Source: Ascaphus truei
Lineage: Eukaryota > Chordata > Amphibia > Anura > Ascaphidae
Direction of reading: 5' to 3'
NCBI GenBank assembly: GCA_036426205.1
Contig: CM071568.1
Coordinates: 116,124,626-116,188,625 of the forward strand
Length of the DNA stretch: 64,000 nt
Shown: piece by piece, positions 55,073-64,000 of the stretch
How positions within the stretch are numbered: position 1 is the stretch's first letter
Layout of the letters: each line of letters opens with the position of its first letter
Position numbers and translations under genes: made by a program
Notes under the pieces: generated by a model
What the model saw: only the letters and a program-made list of their open reading frames with translations
What the model was told of the DNA's origin: nothing
Database searches by the model: none

Positions 55073-55848
55073 TCCAAGATAAGTTTAAGGCAAGTTTTAG
55101 AATACTCGTTTGCGCACCTGTAGAAAAAGAGTAAACAAGTATGGTTTGTATGGAAGGGTTGCCAGGAGAAAGCCTCTTCTCTCTAAAAAGAACATGGAAG
55201 CACGGCTTAGGTTTGCAAAGTTGCACCTGAACAAACCACAAGACTTCTGGAACAATGTCCTTTGGACAGACGAGACCAAAGTGGAGATGTTTGACCATAA
55301 TGCACAGCGCCATGTTTCGCGAAAACCAAACACAGCATATGAGCACAAACACCTCATACCAACTGTCAAGCACAGTGGTAGAGGGGTGATGATTTGGACT
55401 TGTTTTGCAGCCACAGGACCTGGGAACCTTGCAGTCACTAAGTCGACCATGAACTCCTCTGTATACCAAAGTGTTTTAGAGTCAAATGTGAGGCCATCTG
55501 TCTGACAGCTAAAGCTTGGCCGAAATTGGATCATGCAACAGGACAATGATGCCAAGCACACCATAAAATCTACAACAGAATGGCTGAAAAAGAAAAGAAT
55601 CAAGGTTTTACAATGGCCCAGTCAAAGTCCAGACCTCAACCCGATTTAAATGCTGTGGCTGGACCTTAAGAGAGCTGTGCATAAACAAATGCCCACAAAC
55701 CTCAATGAACTAAAGCAACGTTGTAAAGAAGAGTGGGCCAAAATTCCTCCACAACGATGTGAGAGACCGATAAAGTCATACAGAAAACAATTACTACAAG
55801 TTATTGCTGCTGAAGGCGGTTCTACAAGCTATTGAATCATAAGGTATA

Positions 55849-56207
55849 CTGCTGCGGCTGAGTTTATTCGAGCATTTGCCCGGTCTCGGCCGCAGTAGTA
55901 ACCTGGCGCGCGCCGCAGGGTGCTGGGCGCGCGCCGAAGCCGCGGAGGAGCGCCCTCCGATCGGGGCTTTCTCCTCCCCGCTGCCGGGTCCGCCGGGTCC
56001 CCCGGAACCCCCTGCCGCCGTCCCCCACATCGCGGGACACCAGGGCTCCCGAGGGAGCCCTGGATGCGTGTGCAGGGGGCGCAGGCTCCCGATGACGCGT
56101 GACCGCGCATCGGTGACGCGCGGCACGCCGAGGGAGTGGGGCTAGCAAGCCGGGACATGTCCCGGCTTGCGGTACTAGCCCTACTCGAATAAAACGTGTC
56201 GCCAGTG
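55849..56207. mobile_element. GC-rich TA-flanked MITE, copy 4
   Basis: 359 bp in the opposite orientation to copies 1-3: starts CTGCTGCGGC, ends GTCGCCAGTG, TA on both sides (55847-55848, 56208-56209). The Tc1 flanks are continuous across it, so the empty site can be inferred as GGTATACTTAG. Confidence 0.85.
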
Positions 56208-56302
56208 TACTTAGTTTTTCACACATGGCTTCTCCATTTTGGCTTTATTTTTGTTAAATAAATCATGACACTGTGTAATATGTCATGTGTTGTTGTTCAC
56301 CT

Positions 56303-57162
56303 TGTGACAGGGCTGCTTGCACTTTTGTAGAAGTTAAATGCATGTTTGCTTTCTGGCATCAAGTGCACCACCTTTCTGTCTTTCTTTCTGTTTCTGTCTT
56401 TTTTGCTGGGCCCAGCGATCTTTTTTTTGTTTCCTTTATCTGAAACTTTACTAACCTTTAATGTGGTGTCCTGAGGTCAGTCAGTACAATGCAGGTGTGG
56501 TTGGTGTTAAACACAGTTTGATGTTTCACAGCCATGGGCAGTCTCTGTTAAAAAGGGAAAGGGTGTTTCCTTCCTGCATACCACCCAGGGTGTATTATAC
56601 CATGGTATGGAGGGGGGGGGGAATTAAAGTAAGTGATACTGAATGTCATTTATTTTGCAGAATAAAGACATGCATGGGATGTTTGTAAAAGGTACTGTTG
56701 TTTATTTTGGGGCTTGCTATAGAAAATTGTATGTTGTGTAAAGTGTATTATGTTTGCTAATTGTGTAAGTTTTGGGAGACAACTCCCCTGTGGGGTATAC
56801 TTAATTTGGTTTGGTCCAAATTAACCAGTAATAAAAGGGAGGGGGTTCTTTCCCTGGGGGCGGCTGCACTCCTTGTTGTTGCTATGTGATAGGAGGTTGT
56901 TCTTTTTCTGCACTCCTTGTTGCTGTTATGTGATATGAGGATGTCTGTGGAACTTCAGTGAAAGGATGCAAACTTTCTAATGCAGATATTGCTGGCTACT
57001 CTCTGTATGGAGACATCACGCTGGGGGAACTGGTTGTTGTACACCTGAATGTGGAATACCTAATAAAAAGAAGGTTCAGAGAACAGCAAAAGCCTCTTCC
57101 ATTCTTCCCAGGGTCTGATGCTGCAGCTTCTTTAAACAAAGGCTGGGACGCAACCTTTCACA
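56303..57162 (+). mobile_element. Solo LTR (860 bp) inside the Tc1 element
   Basis: TGTGACAGG...CTTTCACA with an exact 5-bp duplication CACCT (56298-56302 and 57163-57167). Removing it restores the Tc1 3' sequence. The + strand has a TATA box in CAGTAATAAAAGGGAGG (about 56830) and AATAAAAAG near 57061, which agrees with U3-R-U5 on the + strand. It is probably an endogenous-retrovirus or gypsy type; there is no coding region to decide. Confidence 0.82.
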
Positions 57163-57283
57163 CACCTGAGGTTGTATTTACCTAATTTTAAGACCTGCTA
57201 AGGAACAGATGATTGCTATTATGTCCTGATATGTAAAACCATAGAATTCAAAGAGGGTGTACTTTCTTTTTCACACAACTGTA

Positions 57284-58034
57284 TGGTGTGTGGTACACGT
57301 GGTGTGAGACTGGAGTGACTGGACACAACATTGTAATGAATTATAACAAGCTTTATATATTCATATCGCTATAAATTGTAGCATTATATATTTCATATAA
57401 ATCAGTATTGTGACTTAACCTCAGAACCACTCCATAAACATATATACATAAACAAACTATCTATACATGGAGGAAGATCTAGACTCTGCATTACAACTTT
57501 GCCACTGTGAGATATTATCTTTAAACATCTGTGATTATTTGTTCATTTTGATCCTCCATTACCTGTGAAGTCTCTCCTCCTGCATCTTACTATGCCCTCC
57601 CTACTGCTTTTTCAGTTTACTGTTTCCTCACTCCTTTGTGAATGTCTCTGTTCTCTCCAACTTCCCCACTCCCCACTTCACCATTATTTATACACCCTCT
57701 CCCAACAACTTCTATACACCTCAATAAAAAAACACCAACACAAATCCTCTATTCACACCCTCTATCTACTCCTTCCCACTGCTGGAGATCTCCCCATAGC
57801 CTGAAGTCAGACATACACACCTGATCTCACTCATGCCTCCCTGCCATCTCTTCCCCAGTAAATAGTGTTAACCTTTTCATTTAATACTGACCAGCCTTAA
57901 ATCTCACCCCACAAATCAAGTATCCCTGCACTCCTGGCTATTGTCCCACACTCAGTCACTCCTACCACCCATTGTGGCAAAGCACTGCCATCTACAGCAC
58001 TTACTCCCTCACCTACTGTCTCTGTAAGTTTCCC
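57284..58034. other. Non-coding sequence
   Basis: Pyrimidine-rich toward 57560-58030, with no supported ORF. It may be the upstream part of the repeat whose tail follows. Confidence 0.4.
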
Positions 58035-58195
58035 ATTAAACCTCTTAGATTGTAAGCTCTTCGGGCAGGGATTTCCTTTCCTATTGTCTGATTTTGCTGC
58101 ACTTATTGTATAATTATAATTCCCCGTACTTTATTCTTTGTGAAGCGCTGAGTACACTTTTGGCACTATATAAATAAAGACATACAATACAATAA
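58035..58195 (+). repeat. L2/CR1-like tail or derived SINE
   Basis: CTTAGATTGTAAGCTCTTCG, GGGCAGGGATTTCC, GTGAAGCGCTGAGTACA and GCACTATATAAATAAAGACA. The best-preserved copy of this tail in the window. Confidence 0.6.
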
Positions 58196-58294
58196 AAACT
58201 ATAACAATATTTATCTCTGTCCGTCCCCCCAATCCTGGGGGTATATAGCCTGTAGATCCAGTGTGCTAGCACAATAGTTAGAGATAATAAATTT

Positions 58295-58308
58295 TGTGTG
58301 TGTGTGTG

Positions 58309-58364
<56 letters not shown>
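58295..58364. repeat. (GT)n microsatellite
   Basis: About 34 GT dinucleotides with one interruption. Confidence 0.97.
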
Positions 58365-58365
<1 letters not shown>

Positions 58366-59106
58366 GCAGGCCTGGTGCTTCACCAATATCAAACTGTGAT
58401 GGCAATATTACTGCAGCCTACTGTATATCCTTTGTGGGTTAGCTCACCCACTCCAACCTGATGTAAATCCTGCACAACTGGGCTCTCTAATCTCTCTCTG
58501 TAGTAGCCTCTGTCTGCCTGCTTCCTTCTGCAAAGTCATGTCCTGGTTTCTGTTGGGCCCTTCTGCATGCACTGGTACAATAGGGCAACACTCTCCCTGC
58601 AGTTATCTCTTAACTCAGGGTCCTCAATTGACTGACTGGCTGCTTCCCTTGGTACAACCCTCTCCTCCTTCCCCAGATTTACTACTGGTTTATCACAGTC
58701 ATATTTCCTATAGAGAGCATACCAGTTAAAGGGGCAGCATCCAGTGTTGCTTGCAGAAAGAGAGGGTTACATCGGTATAATATGTTACAGACGTAGCCAG
58801 CATTATTGAGCAACAGCGCAACTGAAATTAATAGCCGCTTCTCACGCTAGTGCATTGTATCTGTCTCGCTGCAGCAAGCCAAACATTGCAATAAGATTGG
58901 CTATATCTGCATAACTGAAATGTACACCTTTTTTTCAGTCCCCATTCTTTCTCATCAATATCTTTGTTAATAAAAAAAGTCCAAGAGCCTACAGTACATG
59001 AATGAGGGAAAGCTTTTCCGAAGGTTTTAACATCACCTCTACCACATGCTAATAACGCAGAGAGATGATTCCATTTTTTTTATTTGCTGATTTGGGATTT
59101 ACTGCC
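58365..59106. other. Non-coding sequence
   Basis: Nothing recognised. Confidence 0.4.
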
Positions 59107-59576
59107 CTAACGCTCAGTGTATTGATCAACTACAAATTGATTCAATGGTACAGTATGGCAGGTAAACATATTTTTGTAAAGGATGTTACGTAACTTTAGT
59201 TTGCATGGTATATTTCTTATACAGAAATTATTTTTATGTGAGTTGTTCTCTGCATCCTCCATGCTATTTTTAATAGCTAGTATACGCTCAACAATGCTCC
59301 ATAGCTCCCTGTTCACCTCTTATTGATATTGGGTGAATCTGTTAATCTGTTGTTTAACCCTGTCCACTCTTCAATATATCTTATTTCTTGATTAAAGTCT
59401 ACAATGGTTTTGGACAGCTCCAGTTTTATAGCTTGAAGTAGGTTATTTATAATTTTTCTTGGTGAACAGCCTGGAGTCCTCACCATCTTGAGTAAGCTCA
59501 GTCTGGAAGGCCAGATGTTGAACTCCCATCTTCCAACTGGAGGAGGGGGCATTCTCTTCTTTAAAAAAAGAAACAT
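59107..59576 (-). pseudogene. L1 ORF1-like remnant
   Basis: Minus strand frames encode an amphipathic segment (IKLELSKTIVDFNQEI) and then ERILAIKNSMEDAENNSHKN followed by NFCIRNIP. The last part resembles the junction of the coiled coil and RNA-binding domain of L1 ORF1p (usual form ...ENRSRRNNIRIRGIPE). It is short and broken. It could belong to the same Tx1-type L1 group as 40250-43340 but is not linked to it. Confidence 0.5.
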
Positions 59577-62357
59577 ACCTCTAGCAAGGGGGTCTTTTTT
59601 TTAAATTTAAATTTCATTTCAGGATGCCAAGATCTGTAGAACAGAGGAACCCTGCTTAAAAAAAGAGCTTAGTGGTTGGCTGCCAGAGAGATAATTATAT
59701 CCCACATCAGTGGAGCTAAGTATCTATGCGACCAACTTCCTAGACACCGTGATTTCTCTCACCACCTGGGTTAAGTGTTGAATGCAGAATGAGAACCCTC
59801 CCTTCTCTTAGTAATGCAATGAGCATAGGAGGTAGAAAACCACTGCTCAACCTTAATATTCAAAACACGTGAGTAATGTACTGTATACACTAAGCGGTGC
59901 ATGGGAAATAGAAACACTCTATATATAGGAATGGTCCAAGAACAACCACAGAAAAGAAATCCCATAGATTTGCACTCAACTTAATAATATCTCTGAGTAG
60001 ATGGACGACAGTTGAAAGTTTATTGTGGGTGAGTATTGCTGTGTTGTTGTTGTGGACTTGTTGTTTTTCCCAACAAACTTATATGTGCTTTTTTGGGGTG
60101 TGGTGAGATGAAGGAGTGGGAGGAGTGTTGATGGGACAGTGGGCTCTGGAAGGGTGGAGTGAGAAGAAGGAATGGGACTAGTTGGGAGTAGGGAGGGTTA
60201 GAGAAGAGGTAGAGAGGTAGGTATGAAGGTCCACGTTTCTGAACAGGAGTCAAGAGGTAGAAATCCCAGGAGGGACTTTGTAAAGGAGGGGATAGTTGAG
60301 TAGTTGGAGGGAATGAGATGAGCGCACAGGCAGAGAGGGACAAGAGAAAACATGATGCCAAAGGTTTAGACATACAGTCTCCACCTATGTAGAGTTTAAG
60401 TAGGTGTGTCTGAGGAGAGCGGAATTTCTGTAAGAAAAAAATATATATGTATATGGTATAGGCCAAAACAATATGTGGATGTGTGGTTTTATTTTTGAGG
60501 TAGACCAAACTGTCAGCTTTTCAGTACTTACATATATGCACATTGCCTGCCAGTCTACTAATAAAATCCACAAAAAGTTAGTTCTAAAGAAAAACGGCAA
60601 CAAAGACCCAATTGGTAGTGCTCCGCTCTTAGACAAAACTGAGCGGCAGCTCAAAAAATGCTACAAACTCAATTGTTTTGACAGAGCCGAGATATTCAGT
60701 AGTTGTGATTCACATCGTGGATGCAAGCTCACAGGTTCTGTCTCAACCTGAAGGGGGTGTATGGATCCGCAAAGGTCACTAAGTATTCTTACAAATCGGA
60801 TTTGAAGTCGGGTGTACCCAGAAGCTTGACACACGTAATATCAGCTACGGAGACCCATGCCTTTCCAACTATGTAAAAAAATACATTTACAGGTACTGTA
60901 ATCTCATGACATTGCGGCTAACCGCTTAGGTAATGGAAGGGGTTAAATACCAGAGCCTGGTTTGTTTGGGGTAGAAAGGGTGGGTGATGGTTGAGTTGCC
61001 CCAGGGTGGATGGATAGGACTACTGGGAGCATTGTGGGAGAAGTTAACCCTTTCATACCTTAGAGTTACTACACAAGGTAATGAAAGGGTTTACCACTCT
61101 GCTACTCACCCTGTAGTATTAAACCCAACCACAGACAAATACCCACCTCACCGAGCTCCATTTAACCCAATAAAAACATTTAAAAACAATACAACAACAA
61201 TATATTCCAAGCACCCATTGATTGCAAGGTGGTTTCCTAAATCCTCAATGGGAGCAAAAAAATTAACCCAATCGTAATGGGACTGGCACCCATACAAGTT
61301 AGTAACGTTAATGTAATAATGGGTTACCACCAGCTACCACCCAGGAGACCACCACCCCCTCAGGGCAACTAATCCCAATCCCCAACCTCCTCTACCCATT
61401 GATTGTACTGTGGTAAACAATGCCGCAATATAGGCATGATTGTCACATGACAATAAATGGACAACTTAAAAAAACAACCACAACATAAAATACATTACAA
61501 TTCAATCCAAAACAACATTTGCCAAAAAGGGAAGGAGGCATGCTACCTGATGGGCTTCCATCCCTTTTTGGTGAGTTGACCACCCCCGCCCAAAAGGAAA
61601 TGCATCCCATTGTACATCCCACCAAATCCAATTGATGAGCTTGCCATGTGATTGCTTACATTTTTATTGTAAAGTGCATTATCTTAAAGGGGAGGGAGCA
61701 TAAGCATAATGCTTCCTGATTTTTCTGGTTCCTCCCTTTAAGATGACATCACATCATTAAAAATAGATGGAAAGACATACATGGTATAATCCAACAATGG
61801 TGTGTTTTGGATTGGATTGTACCATTTTCAGTAAAATGTTGACACCACAGCCGTATAGAAGCCTGTCAAGTCTATTTGACCCAAGAGACTAGATTAACCT
61901 GCGCCCGGACCGGTTGGGAGGAAAGAAGAAAAGGTAAAAGATAAGAAGAAAGAAAGAAATTACTGCTGCTCTCAAGCAAACCTGAATGGTCATGGACATT
62001 TTGAATCATTGTGGAATGAGGCATCGTTGGAAGCAAGAGTTATTGCTTGCTGTTTGGAGGAGGAGGATTGAACTTTATCCTGGCAAAAGTAAGAAGCGAA
62101 CACAACATACTCCCTGAGAGAGCAGTTATTGCTTGAAACGCATGGGAGAGATCTTTTTGTTCTTGATGTGTATCCATTTATGTTAGTTAATAAAGCGTCT
62201 TTTTTTTTAACCAAACTTTTGCTGGTGAGTTCACAGTTTCAACATGGGCGGCTGTTCTTTGTCATCCACTTTGCAAAAAGAAATAAACACATTGATTGTA
62301 TTTCATTAATGTGTAATTTTTTTAATGATAACCCATTGATTAACAACATTGTCAATC
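59577..62357. other. Non-coding sequence with recurrent CCCATTGATTG motifs
   Basis: No supported gene. CCCATTGATTG appears near 61214 and 61396, and related forms near 62290 and 62332. Confidence 0.45.
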
Positions 62358-62359
62358 TA

Positions 62360-62717
62360 CTGCTGCGGCCAAGTTTATTCGAGCATTTGCCCGTTCTGGC
62401 CGCAGTAGTAACCTGGCGCGCGAGCCGAGGTGCTGGGGCGCGCCAAGCGCGGAAGAGCGCCCCTCCGATCGGGCGCTCTTCTCCGTGCAGGGTCCGCCGG
62501 GTCCCCGGAACCCCCTGCCGCCGTCCCCACATCGCGGGACACCAGGGACCCCGCCGGGGAGCCCTGGCCAGCGGGCAGGGGGCGCAGACTCCGATAGACG
62601 CGTGCTCGCGCATTCATGAGCGCGGCATTGCCGAGGGGCGGCCACTAGCAGGCCGGGAAATCTCACGGCTTGTTGCGGCAGGGTACGGCCACCTTTAATA
62701 AAAGTGGTGTCGTTAGG
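62360..62717. mobile_element. GC-rich TA-flanked MITE, copy 5
   Basis: 358 bp, starting CTGCTGCGGCC and ending GTGTCGTTAGG, flanked by TA (62358-62359, 62718-62719). Same orientation as copy 4. The CACTGGCG end has mutated to CCTAACG in reverse complement. No empty site is available in the window. Confidence 0.8.
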
Positions 62718-62719
62718 TA

Positions 62720-64000
62720 CGCCCCACTTAAGGTATAGATAACCCATTGACAATCAGCATTTTTGGTAAATGTTGTTTTATTGAAATTGTAATGTATTTA
62801 TTTGTGGTGTTTTAAATTTTAGGGCACACATCATTGCCATTGTGGCACTCATGACAATATTGTGGACATGGTTAAGACAGTGGCAATCAATGGGTTTATT
62901 GCTACTGTGTTTGTAATGTATTGTACTGTCGATATAACTGTTTACTTTATTGTGTTTATTGTGATTTATTCGTTTTGCAAATAAAGGGCAATGTTTTTTA
63001 ATAGCCCTTTTTGCTACTAGTGCTTTTGCACATTGTATGTGTGGTGAGGGGGGTGTAGGGGGTAGGTTATTTGGGGTTAGTTGGCCCCGGGGAGACATGG
63101 TTAGGCTCCCTCGTGGGTAGCTAGGTAATTAAGGGTACTGGGCACGTAGTTCGTTTTTAATGTTTTAATTTTGCTGCCCACGGAAAGTGCGGGAGGATTG
63201 AAGATGGAAGATGAGGACGCATGATCCTTGCGGGTAAGTACAAACTTTATTTACTATATGCTGGTTGGGGGGTATGTTATTTTTAATGGAAAAAATGTGC
63301 TTTATCCAGGATCTGGATAAAGGGATTTTGCTTGTCCATACTGTACTGTATGTGTTGGCTGTGGAGGGGGTGGGGTATAGGGTGCCATTAATTGCCATTG
63401 GGTATCTGTTCCATTGAGGGGAGGGTTATCCACACTTGGACAATCAATGGGTGTATTGGATGTATGGTTGTTATAGTGTATTGTCATGATTGGGTTGGAG
63501 GGGTGACTGAGAGCAGGTAGTTTCATGCGGTAGGGGTTAGGCCTCTTGGAAAGGTTGCAGGAGTTTAACTACTTCTGCAACCTTCTTGGTAGGTGAACCA
63601 CCCACCCTGGAGCAACTACCCCTTCACCCTCCCTCGACACACCAAACAAACAAGGTAGTCTGGTTTTAACTCTTCATTACCTTGATGGCTAGCCGCTAAG
63701 TTGAATTATTATGCTGTTTATTTACTAACACTGATTGAAGCAATGTGCCTCTGAAGCTGAACACATTAATATCAGGACCTATCCTGGGGACCCCAAGCTT
63801 CCCCAAGTTAAAGGCCCCAGTATGGGGGTGCCGGTATCTCCTGCGAGTTGTTTAAATCTCTGAGTCACATGAACAGGAATTTCCAATTTTGCAGAAATAC
63901 ATTCACTCACACTGTGGCCTGTAACTCAGGAACAGGGGTGTTTATGGTGCTTACATTATGCGGAGCTTCAGCTTTGGTGACCTGTGCTTCAATACTGTGT
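62720..64000. other. Non-coding sequence
   Basis: Contains CAATCAATGGGT at about 62885 and 63440. No gene or known repeat. The C-rich minus-strand ORFs have no similarity I can name. Confidence 0.4.

Larger units (their letters stand above)
55080..57281 (+). pseudogene. Tc1/mariner transposon, transposase pseudogene and 3' end
   Basis: Transposase from the helix-turn-helix remnant (KRVNKYGLYGRVARRK) through the catalytic core: first Asp in LWTDETKVEMF, second Asp in [10 protein letters not shown]. The third acidic residue, normally Glu in NPIENLW, is a stop codon (NPI-stop-MLWLDLKRAVH at about 55647), and another stop sits at 55502. The protein ends GGSTSY. A MITE (55849-56207) and a solo LTR (56303-57162) interrupt the 3' UTR. 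The 3' terminal repeat TACTTTCTTTTTCACACAACTG ends at 57281, followed by TA. The 5' end is missing. Dead. Confidence 0.9.

Overview
The window looks like repeat-dense, intron-free nuclear DNA of a vertebrate, most likely an anuran amphibian. That call rests on the mix of transposable elements: a Ty3/gypsy chromovirus, Penelope-like elements (PLEs) with a GIY-YIG domain, Tx1-type L1, a Tc1 transposase, and short tails of the L2/CR1 kind. I recognise no host exon, rRNA or tRNA gene. Essentially everything I can name is a mobile element, a piece of one, or a simple repeat, and every coding region is broken.

Region 1 (1-18375) is a nested stack. The base is one Ty3/gypsy chromovirus on the + strand (5' LTR remnant 3117-3461, gag, protease, RT-RNase H, integrase with chromodomain, 3' LTR 17989-18375). 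Into it went a second LTR family (LTR-B, 3508-4308), a LINE tail (17366-17480) and, twice, a non-autonomous LTR element here called element A (minus strand; copy 1 is 1-3116 and runs off the window; copy 2 is 9071-14516). Element A has a tRNA-Leu-type primer site and LTRs of about 620 bp. Nearly its whole interior is one broken ORF for a long coiled-coil protein, with no reverse transcriptase. Copy 2 sits in gypsy gag with a 5-bp target duplication. Its 3' LTR plus adjoining gag was then amplified into a five-unit tandem array of about 1.07 kb per unit (4461-9837). A GC-rich MITE landed in its 5' LTR.

Region 2 (18376-24909) is mostly AT-rich non-coding DNA with L2/CR1-like tails, a complete solo LTR-B (22120-23070) and a 743-bp PLE-associated repeat.

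Region 3 (24910-38514) is a 13.6-kb inverted repeat. Its two arms meet head-to-head inside a PLE reverse transcriptase: a perfect 34-bp inverted stem flanks a 55-bp spacer that encodes the YIDD catalytic motif. The left arm carries a LINE insertion and a deletion. The right arm carries two GC-rich MITEs and another insertion. These differences show that both arms have aged independently.

Region 4 (38515-49480) holds a full LTR-D, a PLE RT fragment, a 3.1-kb degenerate Tx1-type L1 on the minus strand, a second PLE lineage ending in GIY-YIG, and several hammerhead-like motifs. Region 5 (49480-54300) is G/C-rich minisatellite and microsatellite DNA plus a fold-back element. Region 6 (54842-57281) is a decayed Tc1 transposon containing a MITE and an 860-bp solo LTR. 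The rest (57282-64000) is mostly anonymous, with an L1 ORF1-like remnant, a (GT)n tract and a fifth copy of the GC-rich MITE.

The most promising unusual items are element A with its coiled-coil ORF, the GC-rich TA-targeting MITE family (four copies with TA flanks confirmed or supported by reconstructed empty sites), the PLE-centred inverted repeat, and the hammerhead-like folds linked to PLE 3' ends.
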